Assembly: GCA_041158765.1 (NCBI GenBank)
Contig: JBEBAU010000032.1
Span: forward strand, 1 to 49,839
Origin: JAQBRD01 sp041158765
GTDB taxonomy: Bacteria > Patescibacteriota > Minisyncoccia > Phycocordibacterales > PALSA-1337
Direction: 5' to 3'
Length of the DNA stretch: 49,839 nt
The notes under the pieces were generated by a model. That model was not told the origin of the DNA, ran no database searches, and saw only the letters and a list, made by a program, of their open reading frames with translations. The position numbers were made by a program, and so were the translations under genes. Positions 1-8,368 of this stretch are shown piece after piece (the first letter of the stretch is position 1; the number at the start of each line of letters is the position of its first letter).

Positions 1-762
1 TATAACATAATCCATAGCACCATACTTCTCCAAAAATCCTGATTTTATCATCTCAACCGGAGCATCACGATAAGCCGCAGCGGTATTACCTTCTTCATTT
101 GATTCACCAACAAAAACAATTTGTTTGAAAGGCAAATTTCCAAACTTCTTCTTATATTCAATAATGCCGTCGAGATTCGATAGTGCCCATCCTGAATGAA
201 CGTTGTGCCCACACTGATGCTTCACTTCTCCCGTGCCGTGCATCTGTAGTGCATCAATATCATTACGCAAAAGAATATTTGCCCCTTCTGCTTCATCGCC
301 AACGATATTTGCGAAGAGACCAACGATTTGCAATCCAGCCGTATCTTCTTCTAGTCGTGCAACATACTCTTCATAACTCAATAATTTTCTTTCATCACCA
401 TCAATCACATTTATCTGAACATCTGCTTCCTGTATCACCTCTTCAGCGAGAGCGCGATCGAGGCTCTTCTTATATTGATGCGCGAGAAATTTTGCAGTCT
501 TATATTCAAACGTACCAAGCTCTGCATTACTTTCAAGTTCCTTACGCTCATCTACCGTGCGTTCTCGACGGTGTTTTTTTGCAGGACTTTCAAATTCTTC
601 ATCTGTCCTGATATTGAGATTCGGAAAATTAACAAAATTAGCTGCAGCATGTGCCTTAATAGCACCAAAATTCTCCGCATAGTCACGCAAAAAATCAATT
701 TCCTCCCGTGTCGTTAATGGCTCATTTGCTGGTGCTTCGAAGTGATTTTCTCTTGATTCCAT
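1..762 (-). CDS. M20-family peptidase/amidohydrolase, 3' part beyond window
   Basis: The frame is open from an ATG at 762 down to base 1 with no stop (254 codons), so the C-terminal part lies outside the window. After a charged N-terminal stretch of about 140 residues comes an M20-like metal-site signature: an RNDIDAL segment (RADMDAL in the family) followed by a C-G-H-N-V-H segment (CGHDxH in the family), then a GESNEEG segment that fits the catalytic Glu-Glu motif. M20 enzymes are di-zinc hydrolases of N-acyl amino acids and peptides. The long N-terminal extension is unusual. The start is supported by an extended -10 box (TGC TACTAT at 769-774, minus strand) ending 7 bases before the ATG. 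The substrate cannot be told. Confidence 0.75.
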   Translation of the reverse strand, partial: MESRENHFEAPANEPLTTREEIDFLRDYAENFGAIKAHAAANFVNFPNLNIRTDEEFESPAKKHRRERTVDERKELESNAELGTFEYKTAKFLAHQYKKSLDRALAEEVIQEADVQINVIDGDERKLLSYEEYVARLEEDTAGLQIVGLFANIVGDEAEGANILLRNDIDALQMHGTGEVKHQCGHNVHSGWALSNLDGIIEYKKKFGNLPFKQIVFVGESNEEGNTAAAYRDAPVEMIKSGFLEKYGAMDYVI

Positions 763-820
763 CAAATAATAGTAGCATTTTAGGGCTATATTACTAGCTC
801 TATATAGGTTTGAAATATTA

Positions 821-849
821 TTGACTTTCATGCGAAATAGTGCTATAAT
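821..849 (+). promoter_or_regulatory. Sigma-70 promoter of the 876/918 gene
   Basis: TTGACT at 821-826, a 17-base spacer and TATAAT at 844-849, preceded by TGC (extended -10). The segment AGTGCTATAAT also occurs in the promoter of the phosphatase gene at 10039. Confidence 0.75.
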
Positions 850-917
850 ACTCCTAATTCGAAATACCCGTAGGTATGTACGAAGAGCACATCAACACCC
901 TAAAGAAAGGTAGTAAC

Positions 918-1523
918 TTGAAATTCAAAGTCATCGCCGTATTCCACGGCAAAAAAGTCGAGGGGCTGAAAGGTCAGTCCCCTGAAATCGCCGCCAACCC
1001 GCCCATGACAGTGCCGGGCATGGAAGGCATCCTCAAACTGGTCCCCGCCATCAAGGCATTCGGGCCGTTTGATGAATCTACTGGCATCGTGATCTGGACA
1101 TCAATCATTGCCCGGGCTATGTGCACAGCATCAGTGCTGGCAACCAGCCTCGGCATCAATGAGATCCAGTGTCACTCGCTTCTCGGTCAGTTCGCGAATC
1201 TCGACGAAGGCGTCGTGATTCCGTATCCCGGCCACGAACAGGATGATGAAGTCACCTGGCAGAAGTCTGGCGCGTGCGCTTTGCGCGAAATCGCCTCACG
1301 TTGCTATGAAAGCTCGGAAGAAAACAAGAAGCTCATTGTCGTGAGTCACCGGCCGATTATCGCGGGACTCATTGCGTTGTCCCGCGGCATCACGGACAAG
1401 GCTGGCATCGCCGAGATTCTGAACGATCCGAACCTCGCCAAGAATGGCTTCGTGATCTTCGACCTGGAATGGTCTGATGTCGAGGGCGTCGGTGAAGACT
1501 GGTCCATCAAGCTTGCCGAGTAA
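918..1523 (+). CDS. Degenerate histidine-phosphatase-fold protein (RHG changed to FHG)
   Basis: Histidine phosphatase superfamily (phosphoglycerate mutase-like). The opening beta strand leads into F-H-G where the family has R-H-G. A later segment TSIIARAMCTA fits the SSxLxRAxxTA motif, and VVSHRPIIAGL carries the second catalytic His (residue 144 from this start). The nucleophile His is kept but the phosphate-binding Arg of RHG is lost, so activity is doubtful. An ATG at 876 in the same frame gives 215 residues. TTG at 918 is preferred because GAAAGG lies 7 bases upstream and because it puts the first strand at the N terminus, as in homologues. The gene is visibly richer in G+C than its neighbours (32 of 60 in a line counted at 1021-1080), and has its own promoter and terminator. 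Confidence 0.75.
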   Translation: MKFKVIAVFHGKKVEGLKGQSPEIAANPPMTVPGMEGILKLVPAIKAFGPFDESTGIVIWTSIIARAMCTASVLATSLGINEIQCHSLLGQFANLDEGVVIPYPGHEQDDEVTWQKSGACALREIASRCYESSEENKKLIVVSHRPIIAGLIALSRGITDKAGIAEILNDPNLAKNGFVIFDLEWSDVEGVGEDWSIKLAE

Positions 1524-1557
1524 TTGCCGAAAGCATTCTTGACAGCACAATCACAGG

Positions 1558-1592
1558 GACGTTGGATTTTTTCCAACGTCTCTTTTATTTTT
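1558..1592 (+). terminator. Rho-independent terminator
   Basis: Stem GACGTTGG (558-565 of this kilobase) pairs with CCAACGTC (573-580), followed by TCTTTTATTTTT. It serves the phosphatase-like gene; on the other strand there is no T-run. Confidence 0.88.
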
Positions 1593-1603
1593 CTAAAACC
1601 GCT

Positions 1604-3043
1604 CTATAGTACTTTCACAATTCCCTTATCAGCATCTACTTCAACTATATCCCCATCCTTGAGAAAATCTGTGATATGACTGATACCGACAATACATGGG
1701 ATACCGAATTCTCGAGATATCACCGATACATGCGCAGTGAGACCTCCCTCTTCGGCAACAATTGCAGCGGCTTTTTGCATAATAGGAACATAATCAGGAC
1801 TTGTATTCACAACGACGAGAATATTGCCTTGTTGCAATTTTTTGAAATCCGCATGACTTTTCACAATAGCGACCTTGCCAGTGACTTTACCCTTGCACGC
1901 AATACGGCCCTTATATTCTCTAACAGTGCTGTTTTTGATAGTAAGATGAGTAGCTTCAAAAGCATCAGCATCCTTTCCCGCAAAATCATATATTTCCCCA
2001 AAACCATAGACCACGACAGCGTGACGCACTCGTTCATCATGTAGTGTTTGATCAACCTTATTACCATCAAACACCTTGAGAATCTCATCTGGAGTGAGAT
2101 CCTTAATATACGTTTTCATAAAACCGGTTCTCTTTGCCAATTCATCAAATACCGGCTCAGCAACATATTCCAATTCATTTATTGATGATTTGAAATAATC
2201 CTTAATATACGCACATTGAGATGCAATGTGTGCGAGAATTTGATCATCTCCATCGAGTGTCGCCACGAATTTCTCGCGTTCAGCAATATCGTGAGTAATT
2301 TTTGTTTCAACTTCAGCAAGCGTCTTTGCTGCTCCGAGAGATATCATATGAGCAAGCTTTTCACGATAATATTCTATTCCCTTTGGCTTTTCATCATAAT
2401 ATCCCATCACTGACCATGCGTATGAATCATGGATTTTTTGTAGTGCCGCATCGATAACTTCATCTTTCACACTTCCTTGTTCAACCGTAGTAGCAAGTTT
2501 CAACAATGCCAATTCCTCTTGCATCGCAAAACTTGATTGTGTCAGTATCGAACTCATTCGAAGAATTTCATCCGCGCGTTCAGGATGTTTTGAACGAATT
2601 GAAAAAAGCAGTGCTCTATCTGCTCTTCGAATATTCGCAGCTGAAATAAGAAGATGTTTTGAATGTGTGAAATACGTTTCGATAGATTGGATCAGTTCTT
2701 GATCGCTACAAGACGCTAGATTGAGATTTCGTATTTGATGTACGCCCGCATTCTTTTCTGTAGTAATAAAATCAATAATTTCATCAAGCAGCTTCGGCCT
2801 CTTGAGAATGTCATTCAAGAAATCGGTGAAAACTTTGTTCCCCGTCACAACAAAATACCATTTTACTGAATGGTTTTTGAAATCAGCTGCAGCAGCAATG
2901 TCTCGGTATGGCCAGACAAAAGGCCACTTGGCACATGGAGTTGCATATGCAAGCAACAATAGATAATTCATATACTGCCACGTAGCTCGACCACCCTCTG
3001 GGCTGAATGTATATGCAGTTAAGTCTTTTGGTATCTTGGTCAT
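1604..3043 (-). CDS. Swivel-His (PEP-utilising mobile domain) protein A
   Basis: 479 residues. The C-terminal 100 or so form the mobile phosphohistidine domain of PEP synthase, pyruvate phosphate dikinase and rifampin phosphotransferase: a TSPDYVPIMQKA segment, then GGLTAHVSVISRE with the catalytic His at residue 438, then a KDGDIVEVDADKGIV tail. The first 350 or so residues are helical, poorly conserved among the paralogues, and lack ATP-grasp motifs; there is no PEP-binding TIM barrel either. It is the last gene of a run that starts with the ATP-grasp gene at 8320 and overlaps the gene before it by 4 bases, so translation is probably coupled. AHVSV replaces the AHAAI/V of the other six, a small divergence beside the active His. 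Substrate unknown. Confidence 0.85.
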   Translation of the reverse strand: MTKIPKDLTAYTFSPEGGRATWQYMNYLLLLAYATPCAKWPFVWPYRDIAAAADFKNHSVKWYFVVTGNKVFTDFLNDILKRPKLLDEIIDFITTEKNAGVHQIRNLNLASCSDQELIQSIETYFTHSKHLLISAANIRRADRALLFSIRSKHPERADEILRMSSILTQSSFAMQEELALLKLATTVEQGSVKDEVIDAALQKIHDSYAWSVMGYYDEKPKGIEYYREKLAHMISLGAAKTLAEVETKITHDIAEREKFVATLDGDDQILAHIASQCAYIKDYFKSSINELEYVAEPVFDELAKRTGFMKTYIKDLTPDEILKVFDGNKVDQTLHDERVRHAVVVYGFGEIYDFAGKDADAFEATHLTIKNSTVREYKGRIACKGKVTGKVAIVKSHADFKKLQQGNILVVVNTSPDYVPIMQKAAAIVAEEGGLTAHVSVISREFGIPCIVGISHITDFLKDGDIVEVDADKGIVKVL

Positions 3044-4509
3044 TTGAGTATTGTAACGATTCCTTTGTCGGTATTCACTTCCACCTTGTCACCATCCTTG
3101 AGAACCTTAGTTGCATTCCCTATAGCAATAATTGCGGGAAGGCCAAGCTCGCGACTTACAATAGCAGCATGGCATGTTACACCCCCTTCATCAGTGAGAA
3201 TGGCACTAGCCTTACGCATTGCAGGTACATATTCTGGTGTTGTCATTGTTGCGACAACGATATCACCTTGATTAACCTTATCCATTTCGCTTGGACGCAT
3301 TAGAACTTTTACAATACCAACCACGACAGAATTCGTACCTCGTGAACCAACTTTTCCTTTCAAGATATTTGTAGCTTGAGTTTGTTCAATTAATGTTTTT
3401 GACAGTATTTCAGCAGCAGAACCAATTACAATTTCTGTTTGAGCATTGCGAGTAATATGAACAAGTCCTGATTTTCTTTCATTAATTCGCATAAGAATAT
3501 CCTTATGTGAAAGAGTTTTCAATTCTTCAACTGAAACAAAACGCAAGTCATTCTGATCAGGCATAGCATACTTTTTTGCGAGAGCAGCAAGTACATACCA
3601 AATAGCTACATGAATTTGGAAAGTCACTTCTTTGCGCCAATCAGTCATTTCAGCTAATACATATATCTGACGAATCAGTTCAAGGTCTGCATTCGTAATA
3701 TGATGCATGTCTATAATACGAGTATGTTCTTGAGCAGTTCTTTTTGAAAGAGATTCCAACTTCTCAATATGCGCAGTAATCTCACTCACTTCTTTTACTG
3801 CAAGAGCTTGAATCTTTTTCATATACTGCTCAGGGGTGTTCTGATCGGGACCGTCATATCCGAATGATGTCCAGTAGAATTTGTCTGACAATTGCTTCGC
3901 AGCAGATTGAATATCTCCACCCTCTTTTGCAGTACGCGCAGCTTTGTAGAGAAGCACTTCTTCTTCATGACTAAATGAAGGAGCTGGTGGCGTAATAATT
4001 TTTTCAATTTCTTCAGGTGAAAGGTGATACGCGTCTTTTAATATATCGAGTACTGATACTTGATAGTAATCACCTCCAATAAACCACGGCGGAGTGTTGA
4101 TATGATCGTATCCAATCCAAACACTTTTCAGCTTGCCATACAATTCAATAAGTTCTTTTTCAGATTTTTTATTGAAATCATATCCGATAATTTCTCGTGT
4201 CGTTGCAATTGCCGCTTCTCCAACCTTTTTTTGCTGTGCGTATATTGTTTTCAAATATGCCGCATCTTCCCGCATACGCTTTGCAATGAACATTCCGACA
4301 GTATCCCACTCATCCTGATCGTATACAGCCGTGAACATGCCATCTTTCCAAACTGTCCAGACGGTATTGATACGCTTGCCATGCAACTTCTCTGTCGCAT
4401 CTTGTGTTTCACTCTCATAATTCCAAACACCCGGAAATGGATACAACTTCCGGGAGCGAACCACCTTATATTTCACCTCTCCTGTTTTTGAAGGCGTATC
4501 AAGATTCAT
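3040..4509 (-). CDS. Swivel-His (PEP-utilising mobile domain) protein B
   Basis: 489 residues with the same layout as its neighbours: a long helical N-terminal part, then a swivel domain with TTPEYVPAMRKA and GGVTCHAAIVSRE (His 447) and a KDGDKVEVNTDKGIV ending. In this family the His carries phosphate passed from ATP by an ATP-grasp domain; that domain is absent here and is supplied, by inference, by the protein at 7364-8320. It starts 5 bases after the stop of the preceding gene (4515) and its own end overlaps the next gene. No Shine-Dalgarno stands before the ATG, only an A-rich AATAAAATAT stretch. The N-terminal part shares weak motifs with A (an F/YYW-S-x-GY segment near the middle), so the two may share a fold. 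Confidence 0.85.
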   Translation of the reverse strand: MNLDTPSKTGEVKYKVVRSRKLYPFPGVWNYESETQDATEKLHGKRINTVWTVWKDGMFTAVYDQDEWDTVGMFIAKRMREDAAYLKTIYAQQKKVGEAAIATTREIIGYDFNKKSEKELIELYGKLKSVWIGYDHINTPPWFIGGDYYQVSVLDILKDAYHLSPEEIEKIITPPAPSFSHEEEVLLYKAARTAKEGGDIQSAAKQLSDKFYWTSFGYDGPDQNTPEQYMKKIQALAVKEVSEITAHIEKLESLSKRTAQEHTRIIDMHHITNADLELIRQIYVLAEMTDWRKEVTFQIHVAIWYVLAALAKKYAMPDQNDLRFVSVEELKTLSHKDILMRINERKSGLVHITRNAQTEIVIGSAAEILSKTLIEQTQATNILKGKVGSRGTNSVVVGIVKVLMRPSEMDKVNQGDIVVATMTTPEYVPAMRKASAILTDEGGVTCHAAIVSRELGLPAIIAIGNATKVLKDGDKVEVNTDKGIVTILK

Positions 4510-4514
4510 ATATT

Positions 4515-5981
4515 TTATTTGAGTATTTTCACAATCCCCTTATCCGCATCCACTTCCACCATATCGCCGTCTTTGAGGATTTTTGTGGCAATTTTGGTGC
4601 CAATAATACAAGGTATTTTTAACTCTCGAGACATGATAGCTGCATGACATGTAATTCCGCCTTCGTCAGTTATCATGCCAGCAGCTATTTTCATAAGAGG
4701 AACATATTCTGGTCGAGTCATACCGGCAACTAGTATTTCTCCTTGAGTAAATCCATGATCGGAGTTTACATTCAAGACAACCCTTACTTTACCTTTCACT
4801 ATCCCTTTGAATCCAGACTGACCTCGAATAAGACCTGAGTCTATACCAGTAGAATGAGAATCTTTGAAATATGTATTTATTTTTTGAACTCCTGTATCAA
4901 TATCGATATTGAGACCTTGCACATCACCAGCATATGGGACTAGCCATTGAAATCCTTTTTTTCTATCTGACAAATCACCACTCTTAGACTTCAGATATTC
5001 AACACCCTTGATAAGTTCGTGGACTGTATAATATGGAATTAAGTTTCGATCAATATTAGCCTCATTGAACATTCTTTCAGCAATTCGATACATGATTGTC
5101 ATTCCTTTTGCAAAAAAGTTTTTTCGTCTGTCTCTAATCTTCATTACTGTTTGCAAATAATAAGCAACAGTTCTTTCATTTTCAGGAAGATTCTGCAACC
5201 ATTCCTCATGCGCCGCTACCATATTTTCAACCTCCTCGATTTCTAATTTCAATGCATTAACAGCAACCCCTTGATTGTCTATATAATTAGCATATCTTGT
5301 ATGTAACACCTTCTCTACCTCAGCTAGTGTTCGAGCAGAATGATAATCGGATAGAATATATTGAGATTTTTCAATCATCTCATCCCGAGGCACAGCATCT
5401 TTTACAAGCTTAAGAAAATCGCTTAATTGAGCCTTATCAAAAGATTCAAACGCTGGCTCAACTGCTTTTTCCCATAATACGTTCAGCTCTTCTTCAGAAA
5501 TTGGATACTTTTCTTTTTTCAAAATATCTACACACAGCTGCTTATCAAGATAAATTGTGAAAAAAACAGCTGCATTCACATCCCATATACTATCTCGAAC
5601 TTCATTTATAAGTGTAAAAAGAGTTTCCCAATCAGTGCTATTTATTTTTTTATATGTATTTTTATTATAGAGCTCATCGAGTTTCTTAATACTATCCATG
5701 ATATATGTACATCGACGTTCAAAAAACTTCGGATCGTGTAGATATTCTTTAAAGGCAAATTCTGATGCACGTCTAACATCATCTTCTGATATCCATACTT
5801 GAGAATATCCCTCTTTCATGTGTATGAAGAGATCGGGCTTAACAGTATCCTCATACCACTTTTTGAAATATTTTTGAGTATTATATTCTGAACCCTGCAA
5901 AAAAGCTGAGTATCCATTCAAAGGTGGATATAATTTTCTTTTTCCTATCATCCCCAAGTATGTATCAGCCAAATTTGACAT
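4515..5981 (-). CDS. Swivel-His (PEP-utilising mobile domain) protein C
   Basis: 488 residues. The swivel domain at the C terminus has MTRPEYVPLMKIA and GGITCHAAIMSRE (His 446), ending in KDGDMVEVDADKGIVKILK. The N-terminal 370 residues are helical, with no ATP-grasp or TIM-barrel signature. The last 30 residues nearly match those of D (5987) and E (8369), and their DNA is also close, which suggests recent duplication or gene conversion. Third swivel gene in the run headed by the ATP-grasp gene; 5 bases separate it from the gene before it. Function as phosphate carrier and substrate binder is inferred from domain type; the acceptor is unknown. Confidence 0.85.
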   Translation of the reverse strand: MSNLADTYLGMIGKRKLYPPLNGYSAFLQGSEYNTQKYFKKWYEDTVKPDLFIHMKEGYSQVWISEDDVRRASEFAFKEYLHDPKFFERRCTYIMDSIKKLDELYNKNTYKKINSTDWETLFTLINEVRDSIWDVNAAVFFTIYLDKQLCVDILKKEKYPISEEELNVLWEKAVEPAFESFDKAQLSDFLKLVKDAVPRDEMIEKSQYILSDYHSARTLAEVEKVLHTRYANYIDNQGVAVNALKLEIEEVENMVAAHEEWLQNLPENERTVAYYLQTVMKIRDRRKNFFAKGMTIMYRIAERMFNEANIDRNLIPYYTVHELIKGVEYLKSKSGDLSDRKKGFQWLVPYAGDVQGLNIDIDTGVQKINTYFKDSHSTGIDSGLIRGQSGFKGIVKGKVRVVLNVNSDHGFTQGEILVAGMTRPEYVPLMKIAAGMITDEGGITCHAAIMSRELKIPCIIGTKIATKILKDGDMVEVDADKGIVKILK

Positions 5982-5986
5982 AGGTT

Positions 5987-7360
5987 TTATTTAAGTATCC
6001 TCACAATTCCCTTATCCGCATCCACCTCCACCATATCGCCGTCCTTGAAAATTCGAGTTGCGATTTTTGTACCAACAATACAAGGAGTACCAAGTTCTCT
6101 TGAAATAATAGCAGCGTGGCAAGTCAAACCACCTTCGTCAGTTACAATAGCTGAAGCCTCTTTCATGAGCGGAACGAATTCGGGTCGAGTCATCTCAGTA
6201 ATAAGAACATCGCCCTTTTTGAATTTTGGAAAATCTGCAGTCGTGAGAATTATATTTGCTTTTGCATGAACCTTCCCCTTACAAGCTGTTGTTCCGCGAC
6301 ACTCTTGAATAGACTCATCTAGAGCAACTCGTGATTCAATAGCATTGAAATCAAAGTAGTGTGTTGCGATAGAATCAAGCACGACCGAAGCAACCTTGCG
6401 ATTCTCCAAGCGTTTTATTAGAAGCTCTGGTGTGAATACAAAATCCGCAAATTCATTCCAAAACATTCTACGGGCCACAGAAATAGCTGTGTAACTTCGA
6501 CGGCATGCCTCTTCAAGAAAACGGAACAGCACGAAATTGCCAATATAGTTGAGCTTTTTTCTTTGATCTCTAATAACTTCAGTTTCTTTGAAAATATCAA
6601 CTATGATTTGCTCTTCTTGTGTTAATTTCACATCCACAGATACTGACTTCTTTTCAACTGGCGTATTCTCATTAACGCTTTCAGCCAAAGCAAGTATTTT
6701 CCTCTCATCAAGCGGTGAAGTATACGAAAAGTTTGATTTAATGAAGAAAAAGTCCTTTTGATACTGAGTGACGAGAGTTGCTCTTTTTGCTTCATTTTTC
6801 TCGTTTTTTATTTCTCGAAGACGCTCTTCATCTTCAATCATGAAACTCTTATATGATGAGTGTAGATGAAAATTGATGATATCTGTAGCGTTTGGATATC
6901 GCTTGCTGAGAGAAGAGTTAAGTTTTTCTGAAAGAATACTTTCATACAAAAAAGTAACGGCACCAAGACCGAAGGACGAAGTGTATAGATTCACAAATTC
7001 TGCATACTCTTGAGCAAGTTCAAAATTACTCAAACCTGACAGTTTGGGAACGAGTTCTGATGCTACAGCATGTATATCTCGAGCTTTCGCGATAACACCA
7101 TTCTTGGTATCTTGAAAATACGCCGTGCCATTGTTTTTTGAATATGTAAGTATTTCTTCAACAACAATTCCGTATTTTCTATCGTCTACCCATTCATCAG
7201 CTCTCTGAGTCTTATCATCAAATGAGAGCGCATAAAAAGGAAACTTGAAAAGATGTCGCGTATTGTTTTGTCGTATTACTTCAAGAAGCGTAGATAGAGC
7301 AAATATGTTTCCCTCTATTCCTGACACTTTATCTGCTTTGAATAGATTTTCCGAATCCAT
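5987..7360 (-). CDS. Swivel-His (PEP-utilising mobile domain) protein D
   Basis: 457 residues, directly downstream of the ATP-grasp gene (3 bases between stop and start), the tightest link in the array. The C-terminal swivel domain has EMTRPEFVPLMKEA and GGLTCHAAIISRE (His 415) and a KDGDMVEVDADKGIV ending. The N-terminal region is helical, shorter than in its neighbours and without recognised domains. Length and domain order match the second and third domains of rifampin phosphotransferase (substrate-binding part, then His part), so together with the upstream gene it would rebuild a full-length enzyme. This is inference. A weak AAGAAA stretch precedes the start. Confidence 0.85.
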   Translation of the reverse strand: MDSENLFKADKVSGIEGNIFALSTLLEVIRQNNTRHLFKFPFYALSFDDKTQRADEWVDDRKYGIVVEEILTYSKNNGTAYFQDTKNGVIAKARDIHAVASELVPKLSGLSNFELAQEYAEFVNLYTSSFGLGAVTFLYESILSEKLNSSLSKRYPNATDIINFHLHSSYKSFMIEDEERLREIKNEKNEAKRATLVTQYQKDFFFIKSNFSYTSPLDERKILALAESVNENTPVEKKSVSVDVKLTQEEQIIVDIFKETEVIRDQRKKLNYIGNFVLFRFLEEACRRSYTAISVARRMFWNEFADFVFTPELLIKRLENRKVASVVLDSIATHYFDFNAIESRVALDESIQECRGTTACKGKVHAKANIILTTADFPKFKKGDVLITEMTRPEFVPLMKEASAIVTDEGGLTCHAAIISRELGTPCIVGTKIATRIFKDGDMVEVDADKGIVRILK

Positions 7361-7363
7361 ACA

Positions 7364-8320
7364 TTATTTCTTCATAAGCGTCGTAATCGGGCGACTCTGC
7401 ACAATGTAGAATTTGCCACCTTCATAGGCCCATTCGATGTCGCATGGGAAACCATAGTGATTTTCGATGCCGAGGATGATTTCGGAAAGTTCAAGAATTT
7501 GTTTGCCAGTGAGGACCTGAGAAGAGGCCTTTGGTTCTGGTATATCAATCCATTCATTGCCACCCTTCGCCCCAGCGACCTTATAGAGTCCGCGTTCTTG
7601 AGTTGAAACATTAATATCGAGAATATTGCGAGGATTCTTCTCCACAACATAGCTATCTGGTGTGATCTGTCCCGAAACAATTGCTTCACCGAGACCAAAT
7701 CCTGCTTCAATAATGAGCTGATTGTAATCTTGCGTTACTGGATGCACTGAGAATGCAATACCTGAAATTTCAGACTCAACCATCTTCTGCACAACAACAG
7801 CCACAGAAATCTTCGTTGTATGAAGACCCTTTTCAAAACGATAGAAGATTGCTCGAGGAGTGAAAAGTGATGCCCAACAATGCTTCACCTTCTCGAGAAC
7901 ATCGTCTTCGGTGGTATTAAGATAGCTTTCGAGTTGTCCTGCCCATGCATGATCCATGCCATCTTCTGCAGTAGCAGATGAACGAACAGCAACATACTTC
8001 GCGCCGAGATGTTTGAATTCAGACATGATTTCCTTCTGAATATCTTCTGGCATCTCAGCATTGAGAATGAGTGCTTTGATAGCTTCTGATGCAGCATCCA
8101 CCGTGTGCATCTCCTTATGATCAACCTTGTGAAGTATTGCATCAAGCTCAGCATTGAGACTCGTTTCATCAAGGAAATGCTCGAATGAAGCCGACAAAAC
8201 CACAAATCCTGGTGGCACTGGAATCCCCGCTTGTGTCATCTCTCCTAATGAAGCACCCTTTCCTCCTGCAAGTGGCGCATCCCCCTTATTCAATTGTCCA
8301 AAACGTCGTAATAGTTCCAT
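7364..8320 (-). CDS. Free-standing PEP-synthase-type ATP-grasp protein
   Basis: 318 residues covering only the N-terminal ATP-grasp domain of PEP synthase, PPDK and rifampin phosphotransferase (PPDK_N). Visible motifs: GGKGASLGEM near residue 20, PVPPGFVV, VAVRSSATAEDG with the family Arg near 113, AWAGQLESYLN, SGIAFSVHP, GFGLGEAIVSG, then DIEWAYEGGKFYIVQSRP at the C-terminal end. All key motifs are intact, so it should bind ATP and pass a pyrophosphoryl group to a His. The family's swivel and acceptor domains are missing from this chain but occur as seven separate proteins around it, making it the probable common donor. A TGC TATGAT box at 8327-8332 (minus strand) ends 7 bases before the ATG: own promoter, probably leaderless. 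It heads the run 8320 to 1604. Confidence 0.92.
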   Translation of the reverse strand: MELLRRFGQLNKGDAPLAGGKGASLGEMTQAGIPVPPGFVVLSASFEHFLDETSLNAELDAILHKVDHKEMHTVDAASEAIKALILNAEMPEDIQKEIMSEFKHLGAKYVAVRSSATAEDGMDHAWAGQLESYLNTTEDDVLEKVKHCWASLFTPRAIFYRFEKGLHTTKISVAVVVQKMVESEISGIAFSVHPVTQDYNQLIIEAGFGLGEAIVSGQITPDSYVVEKNPRNILDINVSTQERGLYKVAGAKGGNEWIDIPEPKASSQVLTGKQILELSEIILGIENHYGFPCDIEWAYEGGKFYIVQSRPITTLMKK

Positions 8321-8326
8321 GGCGAA

Positions 8327-8332
8327 ATCATA
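8327..8332 (-). promoter_or_regulatory. Extended -10 box of ATP-grasp gene (leaderless type)
   Basis: Minus-strand TGC TATGAT, then six bases (TTCGCC) and the ATG. A transcript from this box would begin at or next to the start codon. Confidence 0.6.
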
Positions 8333-8368
8333 GCATATCTTGGTATTTTTTTCCGCTTACGCGAGCTT

